Source of the DNA: an uncultured beta proteobacterium
GTDB taxonomy: Bacteria > Pseudomonadota > Gammaproteobacteria > Burkholderiales > Burkholderiaceae
DNA: 20,180 nucleotides
Direction of reading: 5' to 3'
NCBI GenBank assembly: GCA_903938955.1
Contig: CAJAFJ010000322.1
Coordinates: 1 to 20,180 of the forward strand
Part shown: positions 7,509-15,391 of the stretch, one piece after another
Layout of the letters: every line of letters begins with the position of its first letter
How positions within the stretch are numbered: position 1 is the first letter of the stretch
Notes under the pieces: generated by a model
Seen by the model: only the letters and a program-made list of their open reading frames with translations
Database searches by the model: none
Told to the model about the DNA's origin: nothing
Program-made: the position numbers and the translations under genes

Positions 7509-8588
7509 TTAATCGATGGGCCAGCTGGCAGTTGATGGCACCTGTTCGGCCAGCCGGAAGCGGTAAACACCGTCTTCGTCGAGCACACGGCGCAGCACGC
7601 CAGCGTAGCGCAGCCACGACAGGTGCGCAATGGTTTCACCCAGGGCCAGCATGTCGTCCACCGGACCCCGCAAGCGCGGAAACAGGCGCAGCATGGCCTC
7701 AAAGGCGGTGCATGCGCGGTGTTCGGCCAGGTACTCGCGCAACATATCGAACTGCTGCTCATGGTGTTCACGCAGCTCCTGTGTGCGCGGGTGCAGGCCC
7801 CGAAATACCCGCTCGTGTGACGGCAGCACCAGCGTGTCGGGCGCCAGCCCCTCCAAACGGGACAGCGAATCCAGCCACAACTGCAGCGGATTGGCCTCGG
7901 GCTCGATGCTGGTGACCAGCACGTTGGAGCTGATGCGCGGCAGCAACTGGTCGCCAGCAATCAAAATTTGATCCTGCTCGCAGTACAGGCAGGCATGCTC
8001 GGGCGAGTGACCTTCACCAATGACCACACGCCACTGGCGCGTGCCGAGCTGGATCACATCGCCACCGCGCAAGCGGGTAAACGACTGCGGCTGCGGTGCC
8101 CTGAACGGGTCTTTGCGCATCGCATTCCACATGTTTTCCAGACGCTCCGGTGGCAAACCGGCACGCTGGTAAAACAGCACTTGCGACGGCGGCAGCGGGT
8201 CGGGAATGGGCTCAGAGAGCACGCGCATCATGAAGTATTCACCATGCGTCATGTACAGCGGAATATTAAAACGCTCACACAGCCAACTCGCCAGACCGGC
8301 ATGGTCATAGTGCATGTGGGTGCAGACCAGGCGGACGATGGGCAGGCCTTGAAGGTGCGTGGCTGCAATGTGCTCCCAGCGCGCGCGTGCGGTCTCGGTG
8401 TTCAAGCCGGTGTCGATCAGGGTCCAGCCCTCGTCGCCACGCAGCAGGTAGACATTGATGTGGTCCAGCGCCATCGGCATGGGCATACGCGCCCACAAAA
8501 TACCCGGTGCAATTTCGACCACCGAGCCATCGGTGGCCGGTGCGTCGAACGGGTAGTCAAGCACGGCGCTGGCATGCAGGCGCGTCAT
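7509..8588 (-). CDS. Metallo-beta-lactamase fold hydrolase
   Basis: A 359-residue MBL-fold protein. The metal ligands are visible: THMHYDHAG (His91, His93, Asp95, His96), His194 or His198 in GEGHSPEH, Asp213 in AGDQLLPR and His258 in LPSHERV. This set predicts a two-metal hydrolase of the glyoxalase II-like branch, with an extra C-terminal helical region (about 265-359) that may cap the active site. There is no signal peptide, so it is cytoplasmic. The start ATG overlaps the stop of the FATP-type ligase (ATGA), so the two are translationally coupled. Possible substrates are a thioester or a lactone formed during steroid breakdown. I do not recognise a characterised member and do not assign one. 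Confidence 0.8.
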   Translation of the reverse strand: MTRLHASAVLDYPFDAPATDGSVVEIAPGILWARMPMPMALDHINVYLLRGDEGWTLIDTGLNTETARARWEHIAATHLQGLPIVRLVCTHMHYDHAGLASWLCERFNIPLYMTHGEYFMMRVLSEPIPDPLPPSQVLFYQRAGLPPERLENMWNAMRKDPFRAPQPQSFTRLRGGDVIQLGTRQWRVVIGEGHSPEHACLYCEQDQILIAGDQLLPRISSNVLVTSIEPEANPLQLWLDSLSRLEGLAPDTLVLPSHERVFRGLHPRTQELREHHEQQFDMLREYLAEHRACTAFEAMLRLFPRLRGPVDDMLALGETIAHLSWLRYAGVLRRVLDEDGVYRFRLAEQVPSTASWPID

Positions 8589-10393
8589 GCCGAGGTGCTC
8601 CGCAACAGGCTGGCACTTTCAAGCGGCACATAGGTTTTGGCCTTGTCATCGCGCACAAACAGCGGATCGCGCACGAGCGTCTGATCAAACCCCTCTCGCT
8701 GCAAATCGACCTTGCGCAACTTGTAGTTACCCGTCATGTCGGCAGTGGCGGCCAGGCGCAGGAACAGCGGCGCAGCGTAGCGCGGCAGACGCTCCAGCGC
8801 CAGGGCCCAGAAAGCTGCCGGATCAAAGCTGGCCCCCGGGTGCATCACCAGTGCAGCCATGCCGGCACGGCCGTCATGTGCCGGTACGCGCACGCCATAA
8901 ATGGTCAACGCATCCAGCCCCGGAAAATCCCCCAACGCATCGGCCACCTCGGCGGTCGACACGTTCTCGCTCTTCCAGCGAAAGGTGTCGCCAATGCGGT
9001 CAACAAACCAGCAGTAGCCGTCCGCATCACAGCGCAGCATGTCGCCTGAAGACCACCAGGCATCGCCTTTCTGGAAGACATCACGCAAGATTTTTTTCTC
9101 AGTCGCCTCCCGGGATGTGTAGCCCTCAAACCGGCCCGCCACAATGTCCGGGTAGTCATAAATCATGCCAATGGCCTCGCCCGGCTCGTCGATGTCGGCA
9201 AGTTGCATGAAGCCGTTTTCGTCTCGCGGGTGGCTCTCGGTTTCAATGTCGTAGCGCACCAGGCGCAGATTGGATTTATCCCAAAAGGGCACGCGACCAC
9301 AGGAGCCGATCCGGTTGTCCAGGTTGATGGTGCTGGTATTGGCTTCTGTTGAACCCCAGCCCTCAAAAATCTGGGCCGCACCGAAGCGCTCGACCCACTG
9401 GTTCCAGACCTCAGGCGCCATGCCAGTGCCGCTCATCTTGCGCAAGCTGTGGTTCTTGTCATCCGGGTTGGCTGGCGCGCTGAGCAGGAAACGGCAGATT
9501 TCGCCCACATACTGGCACATGCTGATGCCATAACGCCGCACATCGACCCAGAATTCACGACGGCTGAACTTGCGCCGCACGGCCAGGCTGGCACCCGCAG
9601 CCAAGGCCGTGGCGGTGGCCGACATGGAGGCCGCGCCGTGGTATAGCGGCAAAAAGCAGTAAATGCAGTCGTCAGCCGTTACCTCCCAGACCTCTTTCAT
9701 GCTGGCACCGGCCATCAGCCAGCGTGCATGGCTGATCACAGCGGCCTTGGGCAGGCCCGTGGTGCCCGAGGTAAAGACGTACTGGGCGGTATCACCCGCG
9801 ACCAGACCAGCGCGCCACGCCAGCGGCGGGTTGTCACGCGATGCCGCCTCTGCCAGCGCCGCCAGATTGAGTGTGCACAGCGCCTGCTGCGCGGGGGTGG
9901 CAGGATTCTCGGTGTCGGGCCAGAGCCAGCAGCGCAGGTCGGCCGGCAAGTCCGGAGTGGCGGCGAAGTGGGGCAGACACTCCTCGCCGATGATGACGGT
10001 TTTGGCGCCCAGCACGCCAATGGCATGCGTCAGCAGTTTGCCACTGACATGGGTATTGAGGAAGGCCACCACGGCGCCCAGCTTACTCAGCCCCATCCAG
10101 GCAAAGAAAAATGCGGGCCGATTTTCCATCGCCAACGCCACGGTGTCGCCCTTGCGCACACCCAGTGCATAAGCCGCATGGGCGACCTGGTTGGCGGCTT
10201 CATTGAACTGCTGGTAGTTCCACTGCTGGTCGCCGTAGAGAATGCACGGCCGCTCGCCAAAGCGCAGCGCACCGCTCTCAATACATTCGGCTGTGGTGTC
10301 CGTTTGTGAGACACGAAAGGCCATGCCGACCGCGCTACGGCGATCGAGTTTGGCCTGGGTCACCTCACGCGGCACAATAGTTGGTGTTGTCAA
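8585..10393 (-). CDS. Long-chain/steroid acyl-CoA synthetase, FATP (very-long-chain) type
   Basis: An adenylate-forming ligase of the branch that includes FATP/SLC27 proteins, which activate very-long-chain and bile acids. Motifs: VFTSGTTGLPKAAV (phosphate loop), GWGSTEANTSTINLDN (A5 region), WWSSGDMLRCDADGYCWFVD with DRIGDTFRWKSENVSTAEV (A7-A8) and MTGNYKLRKVDLQREGFD near the C-terminus. The frame is open up to 10465, but the start is taken as the TTG at 10393. An AAGGGGAG ribosome site lies five bases before it, and the longer form would overlap the preceding ACAD gene. This gives 602 residues, normal for the family. It probably produces the CoA ester entering the ACAD/hydratase/aldolase block upstream in the operon. 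A bile-acid or sterol-acid substrate is inferred from context and family. Confidence 0.87.
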   Translation of the reverse strand: MTTPTIVPREVTQAKLDRRSAVGMAFRVSQTDTTAECIESGALRFGERPCILYGDQQWNYQQFNEAANQVAHAAYALGVRKGDTVALAMENRPAFFFAWMGLSKLGAVVAFLNTHVSGKLLTHAIGVLGAKTVIIGEECLPHFAATPDLPADLRCWLWPDTENPATPAQQALCTLNLAALAEAASRDNPPLAWRAGLVAGDTAQYVFTSGTTGLPKAAVISHARWLMAGASMKEVWEVTADDCIYCFLPLYHGAASMSATATALAAGASLAVRRKFSRREFWVDVRRYGISMCQYVGEICRFLLSAPANPDDKNHSLRKMSGTGMAPEVWNQWVERFGAAQIFEGWGSTEANTSTINLDNRIGSCGRVPFWDKSNLRLVRYDIETESHPRDENGFMQLADIDEPGEAIGMIYDYPDIVAGRFEGYTSREATEKKILRDVFQKGDAWWSSGDMLRCDADGYCWFVDRIGDTFRWKSENVSTAEVADALGDFPGLDALTIYGVRVPAHDGRAGMAALVMHPGASFDPAAFWALALERLPRYAAPLFLRLAATADMTGNYKLRKVDLQREGFDQTLVRDPLFVRDDKAKTYVPLESASLLRSTSA

Positions 10394-10424
10394 TTGATCT
10401 CCCCTTATATTGGCTATATCAACA

Positions 10425-11606
10425 TCAACGCACGGGGCGCGGCATACCCAGACCAAACTGCGCAATCAATTCGCGTTGAATTTCATTGGTGCCGCCGCCA
10501 AAGGTGTTGATCGGGGCCGAGCGCAGTTCATATTCCAGCTCACCCATCAAAAAGGCGGCGCTGGAGCCACCCCGCACCAACGCGCTGGCGCCGACGATAT
10601 CCATCAACCGGCGCAGGATGTCAACCATGCCTTCCGAGCCATAGACCTTGGTGGCAGAAGCCAGTGCGACGTCCATATTCCCCGCGTCCAGGCCGGCCGC
10701 AATACGGAAGTTGATCAGGCGCATCGCCTCCAGCCGGGCATAACATTCGGCCAGCGAGCGCCGCACCCAAGGCTGATCGACCGCGCGGCGACCCTGCTCG
10801 TCACGGGCCTTGGCCCACAACAGCACTTTGCGAAACGGGCCAAACACCTTGTCGGACCAGGACCCCAGACCGAGGCGCTCATGGTTGAGTTGGGCCGTGA
10901 TTAATTTCCAGCCGCCGTGCAACTCGCCCACCAAGCGGTCAGCGGGCACCTCTACGTTGTCGTAGTAGGTAGCGGCAGTAAAATTACCGATGGTCTGGAT
11001 CAAGGTATGCGACAAACCGGGCGCATCGGTGTCCAGAATCAGCAGGGAAATCCCTTTGTGGCGCGGCAGGTCAGGACTGGTGCGGGCCGCCAGCCAGACA
11101 TGGTCAGCGGCCTCGATGCCCGAGGTCCAGAGCTTGGCGCCATTGACGATGAAGCGGCCGGTGGCAAGGTCGCCTTCCAGGCGGGCCTGAGTTTTCAGGG
11201 TCGCCAGGTCGGAGCCGGCTTGCTGTTCGGAATAACCAATCGCAAAAATCGTCTCGCCCAGCGCCATGCCGGGCAGGTAGCGTTCTTTTTGCGCCGCCGT
11301 GCCGTATTCCATCAAGGCCGGCCCCACCGTGCTGATGGTCACGAAGGGCAGCGGTGCGCCTGCAATGTTGGCTTCTTCAAAAAAGATCAGTTGCTCCGTG
11401 GCGGACAGACCCTGACCACCGTAGGCCTTGGGCCAGCCGATGGCCAACCAGCCGTCGCGGCCCATCTGGCGAATGGTCCGGCGGTAGTCGTCGCCGCTTT
11501 CGGCACCACGCAGCTTGACCCGCAACTCGGGTGTCATCAAGGCATTGAAGTAGTCACGCACCTGCAGGCGCAGGCGGTGCTGTTCGGGGGTTAAATCGAT
11601 GAACAT
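10425..11606 (-). CDS. Acyl-CoA dehydrogenase, probable catalytic subunit of the second pair
   Basis: A 393-residue ACAD with all main motifs: GWPKAYGGQGLS (57-68), IGYSEQQAGSDLATLK (123-138), VNGAKLWTS (154-162), and FGGGTNEIQRELIAQFGLGMP at the C-terminus. Glu243 in LNHERLGLG is the likely base, placed as in isovaleryl-type enzymes and in the 395-residue paralogue of this operon. GGAG lies eight bases before the ATG. Its probable partner is the shorter ACAD at 13248-14351, separated from it by the MaoC hydratase and aldolase genes. The igr locus of Mycobacterium also contains two ACAD genes (chsE1, chsE2) with the hydratase and aldolase genes. That pair oxidises a C22 steroid acyl-CoA with a three-carbon side chain; I infer the same step here. 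Confidence 0.87.
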   Translation of the reverse strand: MFIDLTPEQHRLRLQVRDYFNALMTPELRVKLRGAESGDDYRRTIRQMGRDGWLAIGWPKAYGGQGLSATEQLIFFEEANIAGAPLPFVTISTVGPALMEYGTAAQKERYLPGMALGETIFAIGYSEQQAGSDLATLKTQARLEGDLATGRFIVNGAKLWTSGIEAADHVWLAARTSPDLPRHKGISLLILDTDAPGLSHTLIQTIGNFTAATYYDNVEVPADRLVGELHGGWKLITAQLNHERLGLGSWSDKVFGPFRKVLLWAKARDEQGRRAVDQPWVRRSLAECYARLEAMRLINFRIAAGLDAGNMDVALASATKVYGSEGMVDILRRLMDIVGASALVRGGSSAAFLMGELEYELRSAPINTFGGGTNEIQRELIAQFGLGMPRPVR

Positions 11607-11629
11607 GTGTGTTGCTCCTGCTGTAAGAA

Positions 11630-12829
11630 TCAGGCGTCGCCCAGGATCAGGCCACTGGTCGGCACGCCAGTACCGGCCGTGACCAACACGTTGTGCACGT
11701 TGGCCACCTGGTTGACGGCATGGCCACGCACCTGGCGCACGCCTTCTGCGACGCCGTTCATGCCATGGATATAGGCTTCGCCCAGCTGGCCGCCATGGGT
11801 GTTGATGGGCAGGCTGCCACCGCGTGCATGCTGGCCGGCGCGGATGAAGTCCTTGGCCTCGCCACGTTTCACGAAGCCAAACTCTTCGAGCTGGGGCAGC
11901 ACAAAAGGTGTGAAATGGTCATAGATCACGGCGGTCTGGATGTCCTGCGGCGTCAGGCCGCTTTGCTGCCAAAGCTGCTGGGCGACCAACCCCATCTCGG
12001 GCAGGCCGGTGATGTCATCCCGGTAGTAGGAGGTCATGATTTGCTGACCATCGCTCATGCCTTGCGCCGCACCCTTGATGATGACGGGCTTGGTGCGCAG
12101 GTCACGGGCGCGCTCGACGGAGGTGATCACCATGGCCACCGCGCCGTCCGACTCCTGGCAACAGTCCAGCAGGTGCAGCGGCTCGCAAATCCAGCGGGAG
12201 GCCTGGTGCTCGGCCAGCGTGATGGGCTTGCCATAGAAAAAAGCGGCCGGGTTGGTCGCGGCAAAATCACGCGCGGCGACCGCCACACGGCCGAAGTCTT
12301 CACTGGTCGCGCCAAACGTGTGCATGTAGCGCTGGGCAAACATGCCGACCCAGGCCGCCGGCGTGTGAAAGCCGTAAGGCATGTACCAGCCGTAATTGAC
12401 GTTCTCGACAATCGGCGAGGAGCCAAAACCGTAATTGCCATTGCCAAACCGGTACCAGCTGCGCTCATTCATGGCACGGTAGACCACGACGGTTTTGGCA
12501 ATGCCGGTAGCGACTGCCATGGCCGCATGCAGCACGGGGGCGCAGGCGGCACCGCCGCCATGCGGCACCTGGGAGAAAAACTTGATATTGTTGGCGCCCA
12601 GCAGACGGGCGATTTCGTACTCGGGCACCTTGTCAATCGAATAGGACGAAAAGCCGTCCACTTCGGAGGGGTCAATGCCCGCCTCGGCCAGCGCGGCCAG
12701 CGTGGCCTCCATGGCCAGCCTGATTTCAGTGCGGCCCGAGTTCTTGGAAAATTCCGTAGCGCCCAGCCCAACAATGGCGGCGCGTCCGGAGATGTTTATG
12801 TCGTTCATAGAGGGAAGATTCCTGGTCAT
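11630..12829 (-). CDS. Thiolase-like lipid-transfer protein, Ltp2-type steroid aldolase
   Basis: A 399-residue SCP2-thiolase-fold protein. In actinobacteria, Ltp2 is not a thiolase but a retro-aldolase that splits the 17-hydroxy C22 steroid-CoA into a 17-ketosteroid and propionyl-CoA, and two tyrosines 50 residues apart (294 and 344 in the M. tuberculosis protein) are important. Here Tyr303 in VIYDHFTPF and Tyr353 in HGGQLGEAYIHGMNG have exactly that spacing and context. Other family blocks are AAIVGLGATEFSK (17-29) and HGGGAACAPVLHAAMAVATG (90-109). The start at 12829 is six bases after the stop of the MaoC gene; an ATG seven codons in (12808) is an alternative. Its position beside the MaoC and MaoC+DUF35 genes strongly supports the aldolase reading, because Ltp2 works in complex with the DUF35 domain of ChsH2. 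Confidence 0.87.
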   Translation of the reverse strand: MTRNLPSMNDINISGRAAIVGLGATEFSKNSGRTEIRLAMEATLAALAEAGIDPSEVDGFSSYSIDKVPEYEIARLLGANNIKFFSQVPHGGGAACAPVLHAAMAVATGIAKTVVVYRAMNERSWYRFGNGNYGFGSSPIVENVNYGWYMPYGFHTPAAWVGMFAQRYMHTFGATSEDFGRVAVAARDFAATNPAAFFYGKPITLAEHQASRWICEPLHLLDCCQESDGAVAMVITSVERARDLRTKPVIIKGAAQGMSDGQQIMTSYYRDDITGLPEMGLVAQQLWQQSGLTPQDIQTAVIYDHFTPFVLPQLEEFGFVKRGEAKDFIRAGQHARGGSLPINTHGGQLGEAYIHGMNGVAEGVRQVRGHAVNQVANVHNVLVTAGTGVPTSGLILGDA

Positions 12830-12835
12830 GCCGCT

Positions 12836-13243
12836 TCAGGGAAGGCGCACACGCACCGTACCGGTGACGTGATTGCCCATCGAGTTTTTGCCTTTGAGCG
12901 TGATCTCCACGCTGCGGTCGGCATCGCGCTTGTCGCTGACGGTGCCGTTGAAGGTCATCGTGTCACCCGGGAAATTGGGCGCACCGAGCTTGATTTTTAA
13001 GTCACAGAGGGTGCCACCCGGGCCGCTCCAGGCTTCAACAAAACGCTGTACCAGCCCGTTGGTGGTCAGGATGTTCATGAAGATATGCGGCGTGCCCAGC
13101 CCGCGCGCGGCTTCCAGGTCGTGATGGCCCGGAAAGTAGTCACGCGTGGCGATGGCGCCCCCTGCGATCAGCGGCACCGTGAGAGGCACGGCCAGGGTCG
13201 GCAATTCAGTGCCGAGCAGTACATGGTCAAACTGTTGCGTCAT
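12836..13243 (-). CDS. MaoC-type enoyl-CoA hydratase, ChsH1-like subunit
   Basis: A single hot-dog domain of about 135 residues. The frame is open back to 13507, but that part antisense-overlaps nothing sensible and lies inside the preceding ACAD gene. The ATG at 13243, four bases after the ACAD stop, gives a protein starting MTQQFDHVLLGTELP, as in family members. An ATG at 13267, overlapping the ACAD end, is possible; neither has a strong ribosome site. RDYFPGHHD holds Asp35 and His40, five apart like the Asp29/His34 catalytic pair of M. tuberculosis ChsH1. ChsH1 pairs with ChsH2, whose own MaoC domain lacks the histidine; the same division is seen here with the gene at 14363-15358. Predicted reaction: hydration of the C17-C20 unsaturated steroid-CoA before aldol cleavage. 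Confidence 0.83.
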   Translation of the reverse strand: MTQQFDHVLLGTELPTLAVPLTVPLIAGGAIATRDYFPGHHDLEAARGLGTPHIFMNILTTNGLVQRFVEAWSGPGGTLCDLKIKLGAPNFPGDTMTFNGTVSDKRDADRSVEITLKGKNSMGNHVTGTVRVRLP

Positions 13244-13247
13244 GAGA

Positions 13248-14351
13248 TCAGTTGTCAGCGAGGTCATATTTCCATCCCAGGGTGTCGTTATCTGCCAGCC
13301 AGTTGCCCAGCTGTTCGAGTTGCCGTTCAGTACCGCCCAGCGTGCTGCCCAGCGCGCGGCTCCAATACAGAAAACGGTGCATCGGGTACGTGAGGTCAAC
13401 CCCAATGCCACCGTGCACATGCTGTGCCATGTGGCCAACGCGGTGACCGGTGTCATTGGCCAGGGTGCGTGTGGCCAGTGCCTGCGGCACACAACCCAGG
13501 CCAGCATCCAGGCGGTACACCAGCTGGCTCAGCGCGCTGCGCAGCGCCTCCAGCGCGATGTAGCCATCGGCCATTTGACCGGCCACCAGCTGAAAGCTGC
13601 CAATCGGACGATCAAACTGCTTGCGCTCACTCACGTACTCAACGGTGCGACGCAATTGCTGCTGCGTCACCCCCAGTTGCAAGGACGCCAACGCGGCCAT
13701 CGCCCGCTGCTCGACCCAGGGGGTGGCCTCTTCGGGCAGCAAGGCCAGCACCGTGGCGCCGTCGCAAACCACATCGGCCAAGCCCAGGTGGTGCTGGCTT
13801 AAACCGGCATCAAGCCGGACCGCAGGCTGGCAGAGGTCCACCAGGGCGAGACGTGGACAACCTGCCACATCGGCCGCCAAAAGCGCGAATGGCGCCTGCC
13901 CAGCCAAGGCAACCGCCGGTGCCAGGCCGTGCAGCTTGCCATCCTGCACCTGCAAGGCGGCACCCCGGGCGGCCGACAATGCGGCCAGCGAAAGCGCCAG
14001 CGGTTGGCCCGCCAGCGCCTGCCCTAGTGCGTCAACACTGGCGTCGCGGGCGAAGCGGGCCAGCGCGGCCGCGGCCACCTGTTGCTCCCACAGCGGCACC
14101 AGCGCCAGGGCCCGGCCCTGCTGCTCCAGCACGGCCAGCAGTTCGGTCATGCCCAGTCCCAGGCCGCCATCGGCCTCCGGCAGAATCATGGTGTGCAGAC
14201 CAGCAGCGACACATTGCTGCCATAGATCGTGCATGAAGGGCGCCCCCGACAGGTCATGACTGCGCAGTTGCTCGTCGCTGCAAAAATCAGCAAACAGACC
14301 TTGCGCCATATCGGCAAAAGCGCGCTGGTCTTCAGAGAATTGAAAATCCAT
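13248..14351 (-). CDS. Acyl-CoA dehydrogenase, probable non-catalytic partner of the second pair
   Basis: A 367-residue ACAD-fold protein, shorter than its paralogues. The N-terminal helical region (FSEDQRAFADMAQGLFADF, 4-22) and C-terminal HVHGGIGVDLTYPMHRFLYW block place it in the family. The central SEPxAGSD motif cannot be found. At the position of the catalytic Glu243 of the 393-residue ACAD it has Gln215 in VEQRAMAAL, so it probably supplies structure or CoA contacts rather than the base. GAGGAGAACCCAG precedes the ATG, overlapping the end of the MaoC+DUF35 gene region, and its own stop lies four bases before the MaoC start, so the three genes are tightly coupled. Heterotetramer formation with 10425-11606 is inferred from the ChsE1-ChsE2 precedent. 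Confidence 0.84.
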   Translation of the reverse strand: MDFQFSEDQRAFADMAQGLFADFCSDEQLRSHDLSGAPFMHDLWQQCVAAGLHTMILPEADGGLGLGMTELLAVLEQQGRALALVPLWEQQVAAAALARFARDASVDALGQALAGQPLALSLAALSAARGAALQVQDGKLHGLAPAVALAGQAPFALLAADVAGCPRLALVDLCQPAVRLDAGLSQHHLGLADVVCDGATVLALLPEEATPWVEQRAMAALASLQLGVTQQQLRRTVEYVSERKQFDRPIGSFQLVAGQMADGYIALEALRSALSQLVYRLDAGLGCVPQALATRTLANDTGHRVGHMAQHVHGGIGVDLTYPMHRFLYWSRALGSTLGGTERQLEQLGNWLADNDTLGWKYDLADN

Positions 14352-14362
14352 CTGGGTTCTCC

Positions 14363-15358
14363 TCAGGCAGCGGCCACTGGCCGGAATTGGGGCAATACCA
14401 GGTCGCCGTCGAAGGTATTGAATTCAACTTGCACCGCAGCGCCGATCTGAGCCGCACCGGGCTTGACACCGACCAGCTGCGAAATCAGCCGCACGCCTTC
14501 CTCCAGTTCAATCAAGGCAATCAGGTTCGGGTGATCAAACGGCGGCACCTCGGGGTAATGCATCACCACAAAGGAATAGACCGTGCCGCGACCGGACGCT
14601 TGCAGGGTGTCCCACTCAAACGAGTGACAGCTAGGGCATACCGGGCCGGGCGGATGACGCAGCGCGCCACAACTTTTACAGCGCTGGATCAGCAGCTTGC
14701 CCGCGCGTGCGCCGTCCCAGAAAAAGCGCGTGTCATCGCTGATGCCCGGCAGCGGGCGCTTGATGACGGGTGCAGCGGCTGGCACCGCCTGATCAGCCGC
14801 CGGCTTGGCCGCAGCCGCCGGACGAAACTTGAAGACGCGAAACAGCAGCTGCCCGACTTGTTCGTCTTCACCCTGAACTTGCTCCGAAAAGAAAGTCATG
14901 ATCAGCGTGACGAAGTAGCCGGTGCCCAGACCGGTCGTTTTTTCTTCACCCACGCTCTCAAGCAGGGTCGTGTAGTAGATCCGCTCGCCCTCGTGCAGGT
15001 AGCGCTCGAAGCTCAGCTCGGAGTTCACCGCCACCACCGCCGGGAAACCTTGCCCCTCAATTATCTTGAGCACCTCATAGGGGTTCTCGGTAGTGGAGCC
15101 GGGCGGGTAGTTATTGGCGTGCATGCCCTCCATGCACCACACTTGCAGCATGGCAGGCGGCGCCAGCACCGACCCCGGCGGAGCCGCATGCGCCGAGGCC
15201 GCGACAAACGCCGGGTCGGTGTAAAGCGGGTTATCCACCCCCATCACCTCGCACCATTGCCGGATCATCGGTGCATTCACCTCGTCCCAGGCGTAAACAC
15301 GCCCATACACCTTGCCCACGAGTGCGCGGACATCTTTCATAAACGCTTGTTCAGCCAA
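14363..15358 (-). CDS. MaoC + DUF35 (zinc ribbon/OB-fold) fusion, ChsH2-like
   Basis: About 331 residues with two domains. Residues 10-180 form a MaoC hot-dog domain, and residues 200-331 a DUF35 domain whose zinc ribbon has Cys227-Cys230 and Cys241-Cys244 (CKSCG and CPSCH), followed by an OB fold. An Ala/Pro-rich linker (181-199) joins them. The hot-dog motif reads GVDNPLYTD, with Tyr where active hydratases have His, as in ChsH2, which depends on ChsH1 for catalysis. The DUF35 domain of ChsH2 binds and is needed by the aldolase Ltp2; both partners are encoded nearby. The start is taken as the TTG at 15358 because AAGGAG lies six to seven bases before it. A TTG at 15382 lacks a ribosome site, and an ATG at 15340 would shorten it by six codons. 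Confidence 0.85.
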   Translation of the reverse strand: MAEQAFMKDVRALVGKVYGRVYAWDEVNAPMIRQWCEVMGVDNPLYTDPAFVAASAHAAPPGSVLAPPAMLQVWCMEGMHANNYPPGSTTENPYEVLKIIEGQGFPAVVAVNSELSFERYLHEGERIYYTTLLESVGEEKTTGLGTGYFVTLIMTFFSEQVQGEDEQVGQLLFRVFKFRPAAAAKPAADQAVPAAAPVIKRPLPGISDDTRFFWDGARAGKLLIQRCKSCGALRHPPGPVCPSCHSFEWDTLQASGRGTVYSFVVMHYPEVPPFDHPNLIALIELEEGVRLISQLVGVKPGAAQIGAAVQVEFNTFDGDLVLPQFRPVAAA

Positions 15359-15391
15359 GACTTTCTCCTTGTTGTGCGGCAACTGCCATCG

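Noticed and set aside
11630..12829. Acetyl-CoA acetyltransferase (degradative thiolase) call
   Set aside because: The tyrosine pair and the neighbouring DUF35 and MaoC genes fit the Ltp2 aldolase branch, and the usual thiolase C-terminal cysteine motif is not seen.
11693..13000. Plus-strand open frame of 435 codons
   Set aside because: It is antisense to the aldolase and MaoC genes. It has a His/Gly/Arg-rich composition, no motif and no convincing ribosome site.
13244..13507. N-terminal extension of the MaoC hydratase to 13507
   Set aside because: The added 88 residues are Trp/Arg-rich, unlike hot-dog proteins, and overlap the coding sequence of the preceding ACAD in another frame.
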